Positions 24,530 through 37,740 of a stretch of 64,000 nt of DNA are shown here, in pieces (position 1 is the first letter of the stretch; every line of letters starts with the position of its first letter). Source of the DNA: Deinococcus taeanensis. GTDB lineage: Bacteria > Deinococcota > Deinococci > Deinococcales > Deinococcaceae. The notes below the pieces were generated by a model. It did no database searches. It saw only the letters and a list, made by a program, of their open reading frames with translations, and was not told the origin of the DNA. The DNA is taken from contig NZ_CP083455.1 of the NCBI RefSeq assembly GCF_020229735.1, forward strand, positions 103,501 to 167,500. Direction: 5' to 3'. A program made the translations under genes and the position numbers.

Positions 24530-25351
24530 ATGAAACGCAGCATTCCGGAGTTGCAGCACTCCGACACGCCGCTGGTGATGGTCACCGCGTACGACTACCC
24601 GGGCGGCCGGCACGCCGAGGCGGCCGGCGTGGACCTGATCCTGGTGGGGGACAGCCTGGGCAACGTGGTCCTGGGGTACGACTCCACGGCGCCCGTCACC
24701 CTGGGCGACATGATTCACCACGCGCGCGCCGTGCGCCGCGGCGCGCCCGGCACGTTCATGGTGGTGGACCTGCCGTTCGGCACGTACCACACCGGCGTGC
24801 AGGACGCCATGCGCAACGCTGTGCGCGTCATTCAGGAAACCGGTGCGGACGCCATCAAGATGGAAGGCGCCACGCCCGAGATTCTGCAGGTCGTGCAGAC
24901 CCTCACCCGCAACGGCATTCCCGTGATGGGCCACGTGGGCCTCATGCCCCAGACCGCCACCGCCCAGGGCGGCCTGCGCGTGCAGGGCAAGGACGACGCC
25001 ACCGCGCGCGCCACGCTGGAGGGCGCCGCCGCACTGGAAACCGCCGGCGCGTTCAGCGTGGTGCTGGAGGCCATTCCGGCACGACTGGCCAAACTCATCA
25101 GTGACCGCCTGCAGGTGCCCACCATCGGAATCGGAGCGGGCGTGAACTGCGACGGTCAGGTGCTCGTGACCCACGACCTGCTGGGCATCTACGAGGGTGA
25201 TGACAAGAAGATCGCCAAACGCTACGCCGAGATCGGTCGCCTGGCACGTGAAGCGATCGAAGCGTACGCCGCCGAGGTGCGTGCCCGGCAGTTCCCCACC
25301 CGTGACAACTCGTTCGTGATGAAAGACGACGTGCTGGACAAACTGTACTGA
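24530..25351 (+). CDS. panB: 3-methyl-2-oxobutanoate hydroxymethyltransferase
   Basis: 273 residues, normal length for PanB, a cytoplasmic TIM-barrel enzyme that adds a hydroxymethyl group from methylene-tetrahydrofolate to alpha-ketoisovalerate, the first pantothenate step. Visible signatures: [35 protein letters not shown] with the Mg-binding Asp 41, [23 protein letters not shown] and the catalytic [21 protein letters not shown] closes the barrel. The start at ATG 24530 matches the family N-terminus. No other pan gene is adjacent. Confidence 0.97.
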   Translation: MKRSIPELQHSDTPLVMVTAYDYPGGRHAEAAGVDLILVGDSLGNVVLGYDSTAPVTLGDMIHHARAVRRGAPGTFMVVDLPFGTYHTGVQDAMRNAVRVIQETGADAIKMEGATPEILQVVQTLTRNGIPVMGHVGLMPQTATAQGGLRVQGKDDATARATLEGAAALETAGAFSVVLEAIPARLAKLISDRLQVPTIGIGAGVNCDGQVLVTHDLLGIYEGDDKKIAKRYAEIGRLAREAIEAYAAEVRARQFPTRDNSFVMKDDVLDKLY

Positions 25352-25395
25352 GGGGCCGGCGGGCGGCCCTGACTGTGGGAGGTAGGGGGCTCTCT

Positions 25396-27354
25396 TTACC
25401 CGCCCACGTGGACGATGGGCCGCCGGTCACGGTCGGGTTCCGCGCGCCGCAGAATCTCCCGGGTCAGGGGCGGCACGTCCCCGCGCCCGCCAATCACGAA
25501 GTCCAGTGCGAGTTGCAGGGGACTCTCCTCGGTCCAGCGCATGTACACCTGCGGCGGGGCGCCCTTGCCGCGCAGGTGAAGCAGCACGGCCGCGATGGTG
25601 TTGGGAATACTGGACCCCCGCGCTTTCAGGATCGAGTACGGGCCGACCTGGAGGCCCGTGACCTCCACCACGTCCGTGAACTCACTGGCGTCATCCACCT
25701 CGACTTCCAGGAACAGGAACGGCACGTCGTCGGGCAGGTGCACCATCTGCCGCACGCGGAGTTCCTGCCGGCTGTACTCGGCCTCGTTCGCGCGGCCCGG
25801 GTGGTGGCACACGAACCGCAGCGGGCGGATCGGGTGCGTCTTGAGCTGCTGAATGGCCGCTTCATCGAACTGCACCTGACTGACCCGCAGTTCGAACGAC
25901 CGGGACACGCGCGAACTGATGCCCACGGCCAGGACGAGCACGATGAACAGCAGCGCGATCAGCAGGCCCTGCGGGTTGCTGATGACAGTCACGGCGCTGG
26001 TGTACACGAAGATGGCGCTGATCACCCCGAACGTCCACGCGCGCTGCCGCTGCCGGCGCCGCGCGGCCGTGAGCCCCACGGCCACAGCGGCGGAGGTCAT
26101 CATGGCGAGCACGCCGGTCGCGTACGCCGCGGCCTGCGCGTCCACGTCCGCGCGGAACGCGGCCGTCACCACGAACGCGATCAGCAGGTAGATCAGCACC
26201 AGCGGGCGGTGCAGGCGGCTCCACTCGGGCGCCATGCCGTAGCGGGGCAGGTAGCGGGGCACGATGTTCAGCAGCCCCGCCATGGCGCTCGCTCCCGCAA
26301 ACCACAGGATGCCGATGGTGCTGACGTCGTATGCGGTGCCCAGCCACTCGCCCAGGGTTTCATGGGCCAGGTACGCCAGGGCGCGGCCGTTGGCACTGCC
26401 GCCCGGCTGGAACTCGGCGGCGGGAATGAGCAGCGTCGTGACCAGGCTGCTGGAAAGCAGGAACGCACTCATGAGCAGCGCCGCGGTCGTCAGAAGTTTC
26501 TTGCCGTTCCGGATGCGTCCGGCAGGCCGGGTCTCGGTGTCGCCCGCGTCGCCCTGAATGAGAGGCATGACCACCACACCCGTCTCAAAGCCGGACAGGC
26601 CCAGGGCAAGTTTCGGAAAGACCAGCAGCGCCGCGCCCAGCAGCGCCAGGGGTGACCCGAACCCGCTGTGCAGCGCGCCAAGCCAGTCGCGGATCACGTG
26701 CGGCTGCTCGGCCACGAGCTGCAGGCCCCGGCCGATCACCAGGGCGCTGAGGCTGAGGTAGGCGACGACCAGCACCACGGCAATGCCCATCGCTTCCTTG
26801 AACCCCTTGAGGAACACCGCGCCGAGCAGCAGCAGCAGCAGCAGCGTGACCCCCACCTGATGCCCTTCCAGCGCCGGTTTCAGGAAGGGGTTCTCGATGA
26901 CGTGCGCGGCGGCGTCCGCGGCGGACAGCGTGATCGTGATGATGAACCCGGTCGCCACAAACCCAATCAGGGTGAGCACCAGAAACTTGCTGGGCCAGTA
27001 CGTCAGGAGGCGCTCCAGCATGCTGATCGACCCGTCGCCGTGCGGGCTGTCCTCCGCCACCCGGCGGTACATGGGCAGCGCCCCGAACAGCGTGACCAGC
27101 ACCAGCACCAGCGTGGCAAACGGAGAGACGGCCCCGGCCGCCAGCGCCGCGATGCCCGGCTGGTAGCCCAGCGTGCTGAAGTAGTCCACGCCGGTCAGGC
27201 ACATCACCTGCCACCAGGGGTGGGTGCGTTCGTGCGCGCGGCCCTCGCGTTCCTGCTCGAAGTCACCGTCCTGTTCCCGGCGGGTGTCCTGCTCCAGTAC
27301 CCAGCGTGACGCGCGGTCCAGAACGGGTTTCAGGGCAGAGGGCGGATGCGACAT
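25396..27354 (-). CDS. APC-superfamily amino acid permease
   Basis: 652 residues. A ~45-residue charged N-terminus precedes about 12 membrane helices starting [20 protein letters not shown], including the helix-1 unwound glycine region typical of APC permeases. A soluble C-terminal domain of about 180 residues follows (from [16 protein letters not shown]), ending PIVHVGG. Such C-tails occur in some large APC permeases and may be regulatory. It should import amino acids. It is downstream of the two glutamate dehydrogenase genes on the same strand but beyond a hairpin. A weak TAATCC box is 7 nt before the ATG. Confidence 0.88.
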   Translation of the reverse strand: MSHPPSALKPVLDRASRWVLEQDTRREQDGDFEQEREGRAHERTHPWWQVMCLTGVDYFSTLGYQPGIAALAAGAVSPFATLVLVLVTLFGALPMYRRVAEDSPHGDGSISMLERLLTYWPSKFLVLTLIGFVATGFIITITLSAADAAAHVIENPFLKPALEGHQVGVTLLLLLLLGAVFLKGFKEAMGIAVVLVVAYLSLSALVIGRGLQLVAEQPHVIRDWLGALHSGFGSPLALLGAALLVFPKLALGLSGFETGVVVMPLIQGDAGDTETRPAGRIRNGKKLLTTAALLMSAFLLSSSLVTTLLIPAAEFQPGGSANGRALAYLAHETLGEWLGTAYDVSTIGILWFAGASAMAGLLNIVPRYLPRYGMAPEWSRLHRPLVLIYLLIAFVVTAAFRADVDAQAAAYATGVLAMMTSAAVAVGLTAARRRQRQRAWTFGVISAIFVYTSAVTVISNPQGLLIALLFIVLVLAVGISSRVSRSFELRVSQVQFDEAAIQQLKTHPIRPLRFVCHHPGRANEAEYSRQELRVRQMVHLPDDVPFLFLEVEVDDASEFTDVVEVTGLQVGPYSILKARGSSIPNTIAAVLLHLRGKGAPPQVYMRWTEESPLQLALDFVIGGRGDVPPLTREILRRAEPDRDRRPIVHVGG

Positions 27355-27444
27355 GACCTGCGGATTATTCGCCTTCCCCGGCCGGATTGAAAGGAGGCCC
27401 CCGCCACGTGAACGCAGCGGACGGAAAGAAGAAGCCAGAACACA

Positions 27445-27465
27445 CCCCCGGCGCGGGGCCGGGGG
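27445..27465 (-). terminator. Terminator of the glutamate dehydrogenase operon
   Basis: 8-bp GC stem (CCCCCGGC and GCCGGGGG, 5-nt loop) followed on the minus strand by a pyrimidine/T-rich stretch. Just after the GDH stop. Confidence 0.65.
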
Positions 27466-27508
27466 CAGGCGGCGGGGGTGGCCGCCGGGGCTCAGACGTC
27501 CGAGCGAC

Positions 27509-28819
<1,311 letters not shown>

Positions 28820-28911
28820 GGCTTGGCCTCCTTGGGAGGAATGGGCGGGTGGGTCGTGGGTGGGGCAGACGGTGCGCCGCCGGACAGGCCCGGTACGCGG
28901 CGCGGGCCGGG

Positions 28912-30156
<1,245 letters not shown>

Positions 30157-30502
30157 TTGACGGTCTCCTTCCCTTCGGTGGGAACTGGGGTGAAAAGGGT
30201 GGTTGGCTGAGCGCAGCATACACGCGCCCCGTGAGCTGCATAGACAGGGTGAGGCCCGGCTGCGCGCGGTGCCGGCGCTGAGATGTGGACCGTGGCCCCT
30301 GAAGTTGTATCCAGTATTCAATCCAGCGTCAACCCCGCGAAGGGCCGCTGTACACGCGTAAATCCTGAACCGCTTCCACCTGCGCCGCCCGAACTGCACC
30401 CGGGCGCCTCATCGCAATTGAAAAGCCGGTGCTGCTGAGGGCCGGGAAGACCAGGCCAGTGAGAGCGTCCTGCCCAAGCGGACGGCTGGATTTTCTGTTC
30501 GT
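30157..30502 (-). promoter_or_regulatory. Gene-free region carrying the GDH operon promoter
   Basis: Minus strand: -35 TTGACG (30327-30332) and -10 TACAAC (30304-30309) separated by exactly 17 nt. Transcription would start near 30297, giving a leader of about 140 nt before the SD-led GDH gene. The remaining part up to 30502 shows no gene that I can support. Confidence 0.65.
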
Positions 30503-31477
<975 letters not shown>

Positions 31478-31483
31478 GACCGC

Positions 31484-31489
31484 AGTATA
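31484..31489 (-). promoter_or_regulatory. -10 box TATACT, leaderless type
   Basis: Minus-strand TATACT, close to the ideal -10, 6 nt before the ATG of the polyprenyl synthase gene. Confidence 0.68.
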
Positions 31490-31622
31490 GGAAAGGGCCT
31501 TCAGGCAAACGTACCGCCGCGCCCCGTCCGGCGGGTGGACCCCCAAGCATGAAGCGAAGGTGCCCTGCCCCCAGCGCTTTGTCCCTCGCAGCGCCCACAC
31601 TCCTCATGCTAGAAAACAGGGT

Positions 31623-32207
31623 ATGGAAAGTGTCGTTGCTCTGTTCCGCGAACCCAGCCAGGCGCAAGGGGCGCTGCAGGCCCTGCTGCAACGCGGCTTC
31701 GAACGGGACCACCTCGGTTTTGCCCTGACCGACGTGGTGGCGGAAGATGACCTCGCCCAGAGCACCGGCGTGAGCCCCGAGGCCGGCCAGCCGGCCGGGT
31801 CCGCCTCCGTCATCCGGGGCAGTCTGATCGGCGCCGTGGCGGGCCTCGCCCTGACCGTGCCCATCTGGCTGCTGCTGCTGATCATTCCCATCACCCGCAT
31901 CTACCAGCAGGGCGGCCTGTACGGCATGCTGTTCGGCGTGATCGGCGGCGCTGCGCTCGGCGGGCTGTTCGGCGCCCTGGCCGGCAGCGACCACGGTGAC
32001 TTCGTGAATCTCCTGCGCAACATGGGGGTGCCTGCGGCGCAGGCTGCCAGGTTCTACGACGGCATGAAGAGCGGTCACGTGATGGTGATCGCCCGCGACC
32101 CCACCGGGCAGCGCGCCGATGAGGCCCTGAGCCTGATGCGCAAATACGGCGCCGTCAAACTGGAAGACGCCGTCGGTGGCGGCGAGCTTCACAGCGAACG
32201 CCACTAG
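31623..32207 (+). CDS. Glycine-zipper membrane protein, general-stress-protein-like
   Basis: 194 residues. The first ~45 residues (MESVVALFREPSQAQGALQA) resemble the N-terminal alpha/beta unit of YflT/GSP17M-type stress proteins. They are followed by a hydrophobic core with two helices, LIGAVAGLALTVPIWLLLLI and GMLFGVIGGAALGGLFGALA, and then a second alpha/beta unit with SGHVMVIARDPTGQRADEAL. Glycine-rich helices suggest membrane insertion. A TAGAAA box is 7 nt before the ATG (imperfect). The function is not known. It is divergent from the polyprenyl synthase gene. Confidence 0.78.
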   Translation: MESVVALFREPSQAQGALQALLQRGFERDHLGFALTDVVAEDDLAQSTGVSPEAGQPAGSASVIRGSLIGAVAGLALTVPIWLLLLIIPITRIYQQGGLYGMLFGVIGGAALGGLFGALAGSDHGDFVNLLRNMGVPAAQAARFYDGMKSGHVMVIARDPTGQRADEALSLMRKYGAVKLEDAVGGGELHSERH

Positions 32208-32223
32208 GCCCAGGACTCGGCGT

Positions 32224-32250
32224 GGCCCGGCACACCTGCGGTGCCGGGCC
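32224..32250 (+). terminator. Terminator after the glycine-zipper protein gene
   Basis: A perfect 10-bp stem (GGCCCGGCAC and GTGCCGGGCC, 7-nt loop) 17 nt after the stop. Confidence 0.7.
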
Positions 32251-32417
32251 GCCTGCTGTTCAAACCCGCTGGGCGCCTTGAACAGCCCAGGACAGCCGCC
32301 CGCCTGACGAACAGAAGTCCTGAGGCACGGGGCTCCTCCGGACGAGGCGCCCGGCCGTGAAGGCAGGGCCGGGCTGCTCCTGTCAGGTCCACGCCCCCTG
32401 CAGGCCGCGGGACGCGG

Positions 32418-32423
32418 TACCAT
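32418..32423 (+). promoter_or_regulatory. -10 box TACCAT, leaderless type
   Basis: TACCAT lies 7 nt before the ATG at 32431 and contains the alternative ATG at 32422, which argues for the downstream start. Confidence 0.45.
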
Positions 32424-32430
32424 GCCGGGT

Positions 32431-32667
32431 ATGTTCGGCCGCCGCGTCCCCCCCCACATTGTGTTCGCCCTGAGCCTCGTGCTGGCCGCGCTGTGTGCGT
32501 GGGGCGCGTACGCGGGCCTGCGCAGCGGTCACGTCGTGTGGGGGGCGCTGGCCGCCATTTTTGCGGTGTGGTTCGTGGTGGACGCCCTGCGCTCGTACCG
32601 CTGGGCCCAGGCGCGCCGGCGTGAAGGCCCCGGGCAAGCTGCCCGTCAGTCCAACCCCAAACGCTGA
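32431..32667 (+). CDS. Small membrane protein, unknown function
   Basis: 78 residues. A short basic start (MFGRRVPPH) precedes two hydrophobic helices, VFALSLVLAALCAWGAYAGL and WGALAAIFAVWFVVDALRSY, then a positively charged tail ending QSNPKR. By the positive-inside rule both ends would be cytoplasmic. I do not recognise a family. An ATG 9 nt further upstream is in frame, but it lies inside the TACCAT hexamer. It converges on the acetyltransferase gene. Confidence 0.68.
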   Translation: MFGRRVPPHIVFALSLVLAALCAWGAYAGLRSGHVVWGALAAIFAVWFVVDALRSYRWAQARRREGPGQAARQSNPKR

Positions 32668-32681
32668 GCGGCGGGGGTGAG

Positions 32682-33269
32682 TCAGGCGCGGCGCACCCAG
32701 AACCGCATGGGTTTGGGCGTGTCCTGCGTTTCGCCCACATCCGGCCAGGACAGCGTGGTGTGCAGGTCCGGGCGTTCCACGTACCCCCGGGCGGTCCAGA
32801 AGGCATTCAGGGACCGGTAGAGGCTGGGCCGCGCCGGGTGGGTGTCGGGCCGCTGCACCGCACAGAAGGTCGTGACGTTCAGGCCCAGGTGCCGCGCGTG
32901 CGCTTCACGCCCATCGAAGAAGGCGTGCCCCAGCCCCCGGCCGCGGTACTCGGGCAGCAGCACGCTTTCTCCCAGGTACAGAATGTCGGTCTCCTGAAAT
33001 TCCGGCGCCTGGAAGGGCGCGCGGATCTCGGCCGTTTCCTGCGTCAGAGGCAGCGCGCTGCTCGCACCCACCACCCGCCCGTCGTCGCGCGCCAGGATCA
33101 CCACGGCGTCCGGTGCGTCGAGGTAGGTGCGCAGGTACCGTTCCTCATAGGCGGGTTGCCCGTCATACAGATAGGGAAACGCGCGAAACACCTCGGTGCG
33201 CAGACGGGCAAGGTCCGCGATGAACGGCGCCAGGGCCGCGCCGCGCACCGGCTCGACCCTGAGGCTCAA
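32682..33269 (-). CDS. GNAT-family N-acetyltransferase
   Basis: 195 residues with the GNAT core: a helical N-terminus with AYEERYLRTYLDAPDAVVIL, strands around GRVVGASSALPLT, and the acetyl-CoA-binding motif A at LPEYRGRGLGHAFFDGREAH. It would acetylate an amine on a small molecule or protein; the substrate is unknown. The start overlaps the stop of the upstream NTF2-like gene by 4 nt (ATGA), so the two are translationally coupled in one operon. Confidence 0.85.
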   Translation of the reverse strand: MSLRVEPVRGAALAPFIADLARLRTEVFRAFPYLYDGQPAYEERYLRTYLDAPDAVVILARDDGRVVGASSALPLTQETAEIRAPFQAPEFQETDILYLGESVLLPEYRGRGLGHAFFDGREAHARHLGLNVTTFCAVQRPDTHPARPSLYRSLNAFWTARGYVERPDLHTTLSWPDVGETQDTPKPMRFWVRRA

Positions 33270-33673
33270 TGGCTGACCTGCCGGGTCCAGTCGGCCAGGT
33301 TGTAGTAGTTCGTGACCCGCGCGATCCGGCCGCCGCGCACCTCGAAGAAGGCCCCCACCGGCAGCACGTACCGCTGTCCTCGCGCCTCGGGCAGACCCTC
33401 GTCGGTGCGCAGGTACTCGCCGTGAATCACGAATTCCGCGCTGGCGCGTGTGCCGTCCGGGGTGCTCATGACCACAAGTTCCTCGGCCCGTTCACGGTAA
33501 TGCACGTCCATTCTGGTCAGGAACGCGGCAAACGCCTGAGCTCCGACCTGCGTGGCACCTTCGTTGACATCATGGCGGACGTCGTCGGTGAGCAGGGCCA
33601 GCATCCCTGCGCTGTCTCCGGCGTTGAAAGCGGCGTAGTACTGCCCTATGAGGGTCACTGTGGCGTCGTGCAT
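33266..33673 (-). CDS. SnoaL/NTF2-like protein
   Basis: 135 residues matching the ketosteroid-isomerase/NTF2-like alpha+beta cone: HDATVTLIGQYYAAFNAGDS, MLALLTDDVRHDVNEGATQVG, a middle helix FAAFLTRMDVHYRERAEEL, then strands ending YVLPVGAFFEVRGGRIARVT and NYYNLADWTRQV. It could bind or turn over a small molecule; no specific activity can be inferred. The ATG at 33673 is preceded by TATCCT at 6 nt. First gene of a two-gene operon with the GNAT gene. Confidence 0.85.
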   Translation of the reverse strand: MHDATVTLIGQYYAAFNAGDSAGMLALLTDDVRHDVNEGATQVGAQAFAAFLTRMDVHYRERAEELVVMSTPDGTRASAEFVIHGEYLRTDEGLPEARGQRYVLPVGAFFEVRGGRIARVTNYYNLADWTRQVSH

Positions 33674-33679
33674 GCCGGC

Positions 33680-33685
33680 AGGATA
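33680..33685 (-). promoter_or_regulatory. -10 box TATCCT, leaderless type
   Basis: Minus-strand TATCCT, 6 nt before the ATG at 33673. Confidence 0.5.
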
Positions 33686-33852
33686 AAGCAGTTGTTCGGG
33701 TGGAATCAGTCGCAGACGCTGTTCTTTCGGCAGCACTGACAACGGTTTCTTGACCTGGCCTTCAGGACAGTGCAGAGGCCTTCTCATGAAGGAGGGGCAC
33801 CCTTCAATGGACCGCGTGGACCCGTACCTGCTCCTTAGGGCAAATCGTGTGG

Positions 33853-33882
33853 TTGACAGGTGAGAATCTGCTACTTTAGAAA
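33853..33882 (+). promoter_or_regulatory. Promoter TTGACA-18-TAGAAA of the 483-residue protein gene
   Basis: TTGACA at 33853-33858 and TAGAAA at 33877-33882 with an 18-nt spacer (TTTAGA gives 16). Unusually for this window the gene also has a strong GGAGGAG ribosome site at 33931-33937 and a leader of about 55 nt. Confidence 0.65.
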
Positions 33883-33943
33883 CACTTTATTCAGGGGAGT
33901 ACGTTTCACCCACCGTTCAGGGTCCGCACCGGAGGAGTCACGC

Positions 33944-35395
33944 GTGAAAGCAATGCGCTACATCATCACCCGCCCCTGCCTGCAGGAAGGGAGCCTGAGG
34001 CTTCTGAAGTACCTCGCCGCGACCTTCCCGGCCGCCGGACCTATCACCTTCGTGGATGACCAGGGGCATGACCATGCCGCGCACGTGGACCTGCACGCCG
34101 GACGGATCACTGGGCTGGGCAGCGTGTACCACGCGCAGAACCTTGGTGTGAACGACGTGCTGATGATCACGCCGCTCGCCGCCGGCCGCTACCAGATCGA
34201 GGCCATCGTGAAACCCTACGCACCGCCGCCCGCGCCACGCCGCGAGCAGCAGAGCACCCCGAAGCCTGAAACGCGCCGCGTGGTCGTGTCCACGACCCCG
34301 CACGTGCGTGAGGTCCGCCTGCAGGAGGTCCGACCGGACCAGCCCGCGACTGCACCTGCCGCGCACACGCCAGCTGCAACAGAAGCGGCCCGCCCTGTCG
34401 ACGCCCGCCTGTCCGCCGCCCGGACCCCGGAACTCCGCGCGGCCCCCGAGCCGGCTGAGCCAGCGCCGAAACTCACGGTGCAGACGGCCGCCCGCACCAG
34501 CCAGAGCCACGCCGACGCCGCCCGGACCGACACCCCACGCCCGGAGGCACGGCGGGCCGAGCCTGCCCGCCAGGAGGCCCCCCGTGCCGAGAGCGTGAAG
34601 GTCACGCCCCGTCCGGCGCCCGCCGCGCCCCGCACGGCCGTAACGGCCAGCGTCCGGCCCATGGACGTCCGGTTCGATGCGCCGGCAGAACCCGTGCCCC
34701 TGCGCGCTGCGCCGCTGCCCCCCACGCCCCTGAACGCCGCCGAGGACACCCTGGCCGACCTGGCGCGCCTGACCGGGTACCGCCTGGAGAACCTGAGCGG
34801 CGGCGTGCTGCGCCTGAACGCCGACCTCGGCCCCCACAGCTACTCGGTGCTGGTGGCGACCAGCGAGGCCGCCGTGCGCACGCCCGCCTGGAAGGAACAG
34901 GCCGATTACTGCGTGCTGCTCACCGGGGAGGGCGAGCGGCCGCAGAACACCCCGCGCCTGACCCGCGAAGCGCTCGACGCCCTGATCGAACACGCGCAAC
35001 TGGCTCCACTGACCCCGGTGGACCTGCGCGGCTACTGGAAGGCCGGCAGCGTGGACCTGGAAGCGGCCGACAGCGTCGCCGAACTGGTTGGCGCGCACCT
35101 CGCGCAGCGCGGAGCCTTCAGTGTGGTGCTGCTCACCCTGGCGCAGCAGCCCGCGCACTCCGTGGTCAGTGTGCAGCGTCTGGCCGAGCGGCTGGGCAGC
35201 GGCGTGAACTACGCCGAGCTGGGCACCATTCTGGACACCCTGACCCGCGCTCCGTTCCTGGCGCTGACCCCCCTCCCCGGCGGACAGTACCTGCTGCGCA
35301 CCGGCGTGGGTGACCTGCTCACCGACCTGGCCGAGTACGCCGACGGTGTGCGCCGCCGCATGCGCGTGCCCGCCCGGGAGGCCGTGCCCGCCTGA
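33944..35395 (+). CDS. Unrecognised three-part protein with Pro/Ala/Arg-rich linker
   Basis: 483 residues from a GTG. The N-terminal domain (~1-92) runs from [18 protein letters not shown] to the [20 protein letters not shown] segment; the pattern of strands and the 'L-x-V-x-D-V-L' turn faintly recall AbrB- or B3-like DNA-binding barrels, which is speculation. Residues ~93-265 are a disordered linker rich in Pro, Ala, Arg and Glu. The C-terminal ~210 residues (from [20 protein letters not shown]) are alpha/beta and end with a winged-helix-like [20 protein letters not shown]. No signal peptide or membrane helix. Strong promoter and SD. GTG was chosen over ATG 33953 for SD spacing. Confidence 0.85.
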   Translation: MKAMRYIITRPCLQEGSLRLLKYLAATFPAAGPITFVDDQGHDHAAHVDLHAGRITGLGSVYHAQNLGVNDVLMITPLAAGRYQIEAIVKPYAPPPAPRREQQSTPKPETRRVVVSTTPHVREVRLQEVRPDQPATAPAAHTPAATEAARPVDARLSAARTPELRAAPEPAEPAPKLTVQTAARTSQSHADAARTDTPRPEARRAEPARQEAPRAESVKVTPRPAPAAPRTAVTASVRPMDVRFDAPAEPVPLRAAPLPPTPLNAAEDTLADLARLTGYRLENLSGGVLRLNADLGPHSYSVLVATSEAAVRTPAWKEQADYCVLLTGEGERPQNTPRLTREALDALIEHAQLAPLTPVDLRGYWKAGSVDLEAADSVAELVGAHLAQRGAFSVVLLTLAQQPAHSVVSVQRLAERLGSGVNYAELGTILDTLTRAPFLALTPLPGGQYLLRTGVGDLLTDLAEYADGVRRRMRVPAREAVPA

Positions 35396-35429
35396 AACGC
35401 CCGCCACGGTTCTGCATTCACCGCGCCCC

Positions 35430-35435
35430 TAGACT
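35430..35435 (+). promoter_or_regulatory. -10 box TAGACT of mutY, leaderless type
   Basis: TAGACT lies 6 nt before the GTG start of mutY. Confidence 0.62.
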
Positions 35436-35441
35436 GGCGCG

Positions 35442-36479
35442 GTGAATGCTTTTGAGCCGCTGGACGCGGCCCTGCCGGCCGCCCGCGCCGCGCTGCTGGA
35501 GTGGTTCGACCGGCGCGGGCGCGCGCTGCCGTGGCGGCTGGGCCAGGAGGGCCGGCGCGACCCGTACCGCGTGTGGGTGTCCGAAGTGCTGCTGCAGCAG
35601 ACCCAGGTGGCGCGCGGCCTGACGTACTACGACCGTTTCCTGGAGAGTTTCCCCGACGTGCAGGCCCTGGCCCGGGCGCCGGTGGACGCCGTGCTGAAAG
35701 CCTGGGAGGGATGCGGGTACTACGCCCGCGCCCGGAATCTTCACCGCGCGGCCCAGCAGGTCGCTCTTGACGGCTTCCCGCAGAGTTACGGCGGCTGGCT
35801 GGCCCTGCCGGGCGTCGGACCGTACACGGCCGCGGCGATCAGTTCCCTGACGCTGAACGAGCCCCGCGCCGTGAACGACGGTAACGTGCGCCGCGTCCTG
35901 GCCCGCCTGTACGCCGAACGTGTTCCTGCCGACCGCTGGGTTCAGGCCCGCGCCGACACGCTGCTGCACCCCGAGCGGCCCGGCGCGTGGAATGAAGCGG
36001 TGATGGATCTGGGCGCCACGATCTGCACCTCGAAAAGCCCGGTCTGCCCGGAGTGCCCTCTTCAGCCGTGGTGCGCCGCGCTGGCGCAGGGCACCCCCAC
36101 GGCGTTCCCCGCCCCGAAAGTCCGGGCGGCCGTCCAGGCGGTCCAGGCCGTGGCGGTGGTGATCGGCACGGCTGATCACGCGGTCCTCGAGCGGCGTGAG
36201 GGTGCCCTGCTGGGCGGACTGATGGGCCTGCCCACCGAACTGGTCGACACGACCGAAGCAGCTGCCCTTCACCGCCTGTGCGTCCGGCTGGGCGCGCGGC
36301 CCGGCGCGCTGCTGGGGGAGGTGACGCACGGCATGACGCACCGGCACGTGACGCTGCGCGTGTACCGCGCGGCCGGGAACCTGCCGCCGCAGGCCGTGGC
36401 AGACGCCGCCCTGTCACGCCTGGATCAGAAGGCGCTGGGCCTGGCCCGCGACCGCGAGGCGTCGCTGTTCCCGGCCTGA
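35442..36479 (+). CDS. mutY: A/G-specific adenine glycosylase MutY
   Basis: 345 residues. The N-terminal glycosylase domain has the catalytic Glu 48 in [11 protein letters not shown], the helix-hairpin-helix [13 protein letters not shown], and the catalytic Asp 147 in [15 protein letters not shown] [4Fe-4S] cluster is bound by C196-x6-C203-x2-C206-x5-C212. The C-terminal domain is NUDIX-like ([29 protein letters not shown]) and reads 8-oxoguanine. It removes adenine opposite 8-oxoG, important under oxidative stress. Start GTG, with TAGACT 6 nt upstream. Confidence 0.97.
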   Translation: MNAFEPLDAALPAARAALLEWFDRRGRALPWRLGQEGRRDPYRVWVSEVLLQQTQVARGLTYYDRFLESFPDVQALARAPVDAVLKAWEGCGYYARARNLHRAAQQVALDGFPQSYGGWLALPGVGPYTAAAISSLTLNEPRAVNDGNVRRVLARLYAERVPADRWVQARADTLLHPERPGAWNEAVMDLGATICTSKSPVCPECPLQPWCAALAQGTPTAFPAPKVRAAVQAVQAVAVVIGTADHAVLERREGALLGGLMGLPTELVDTTEAAALHRLCVRLGARPGALLGEVTHGMTHRHVTLRVYRAAGNLPPQAVADAALSRLDQKALGLARDREASLFPA

Positions 36480-36520
36480 CAGGCTCGCCTTTCGGGGGAC
36501 GCGGGCCGCTGCGCAGGCGC

Positions 36521-36526
36521 TAAACT
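36521..36526 (+). promoter_or_regulatory. -10 box TAAACT, near-leaderless
   Basis: TAAACT lies 9 nt before the ATG of the cis-prenyltransferase gene. Confidence 0.5.
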
Positions 36527-36535
36527 GGCGGCGTT

Positions 36536-37366
36536 ATGTCGCGTGAGCCCCTCAAAGTTGCCCTCCGGACCGCTCAGAATCTCAGGAACGCGGCGCGGGG
36601 AGCTCTGCTGTGGGGGTATGAACAGCGCCTGGGGCGCGACGTGCGCGCGCACGACCGCCTGCCACGCCACCTGGGCCTGATTCTGGACGGGAACCGCCGC
36701 TTCGCCCGGGCCAGCGGCATGCAGCGCGAGATGGGGCATTCTTTTGGGGCGGACAAGGCGCACGAGGTGCTGCAGTGGTGCCTGGAACTGGGGATTCCGG
36801 CCGCGACCATCTGGGTGCTGTCAACGGACAACACCAGCCGTGACCCGGATGAACTGGCGCACATCCTGACGCTGCTGGAACGAGAGGCGCGCAACCTCGC
36901 CACGGACCCCCGGATTCACGCCAACCGCGTGCGGGTGCGCGCCATCGGGCAGCACAGCGGCTTTCCTCCGCAGGTGCTCACCGCCCTGAAGGACCTGGAG
37001 GAGAAGACAGCCGCCTACGACGGTATGCGCCTGAACATTGCCGTGGGGTACGGCGGGCGCGAGGAGATCGTGGACGCGGTGAAGCTGCACCTGACCCAGC
37101 AGGCCCAGGAAGGCCGGTCGCTGCTGGACGTGGCGCAGACGTTGACGCCGGAACACATCCGCGCGCACCTGTACGCCGCGGACATCCCCGACCCGGACTT
37201 CATCATCCGGACGAGTGGGGAGATCCGGCTGTCGGGGTTCATGCTCTGGCAGAGCGTGTATTCCGAGTACTACTTCTGTGATGTGTACTGGCCGGGGTTC
37301 CGCCGGGTTGATTTTCTGCGTGCCCTTCGTGATTTTCAGGGCCGTGAGCGCCGGTTTGGCCGTTGA
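36536..37366 (+). CDS. uppS: Cis-prenyltransferase (undecaprenyl diphosphate synthase family)
   Basis: 276 residues. The catalytic Asp 51 is in HLGLILDGNRRFARA. Other family motifs are WVLSTDNTSRDPDEL, LNIAVGYGGREEIVDA and IRTSGEIRLSGFMLWQSVYS followed by EYYFCDVYWPGF. It adds isoprene units in cis to make the bactoprenol carrier of wall precursors. A ~25-residue N-terminal extension and the DGNRRF variant (rather than DGNGRW) also occur in short-chain Z-farnesyl synthases of actinobacteria, so product length is uncertain. If it is the only copy in the genome it must be the undecaprenyl enzyme. Confidence 0.92.
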   Translation: MSREPLKVALRTAQNLRNAARGALLWGYEQRLGRDVRAHDRLPRHLGLILDGNRRFARASGMQREMGHSFGADKAHEVLQWCLELGIPAATIWVLSTDNTSRDPDELAHILTLLEREARNLATDPRIHANRVRVRAIGQHSGFPPQVLTALKDLEEKTAAYDGMRLNIAVGYGGREEIVDAVKLHLTQQAQEGRSLLDVAQTLTPEHIRAHLYAADIPDPDFIIRTSGEIRLSGFMLWQSVYSEYYFCDVYWPGFRRVDFLRALRDFQGRERRFGR

Positions 37367-37740
37367 GGCTGCTTGCGTTTTCCTTTCAGAAATCTGACAG
37401 AACGGCCTGAAGACCCTCTGGGCAACCTTTTTGTGGGTCATCCGAGCGTCCATGGGCCCCCCCGGTGGCTGCCACAGTGGGGAGCCCGCTGAGGTCGCCG
37501 GATTGCCGTTGAGGCCGCTCCTGACGTAATCTGTGCAGCTGGTGTGGATTTTTCCACGTGGCCTCATCCTGTCAGGCCGCGGCAACGCACTTCGGAAAAA
37601 ATGAGTCGGCCTGAAAATGAGAACAGTGTGTAAGCAGGACGTAATAAATCTCTCCTTAATCTCCCCTGAGTCCTGGCAGGCTGCGGACTGCACCAGCGCG
37701 CCGCCAAACCTGGCGCCCCACCTTCCCCAAGGAGATCCCT
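37367..37740 (+). other. Gene-free region upstream of the surface-protein cluster
   Basis: 374 nt with no supported gene. It contains AT-richer stretches (around 37597-37612 and 37640-37665) unlike the surrounding DNA, which suggests a promoter and leader for the downstream cluster, but I cannot pick convincing -35 and -10 boxes. A small GTGGA-TTTT-TCCAC hairpin lies at 37544-37557. The final CAAGGAGATC just before 37741 is a good ribosome site. Confidence 0.5.

Noticed and set aside
33841..33943. A radiation/desiccation response palindrome (RDRM-like) before the 483-residue protein
   Set aside because: I looked for the long TTATG...CATAA-type palindrome and saw only a normal TTGACA promoter.
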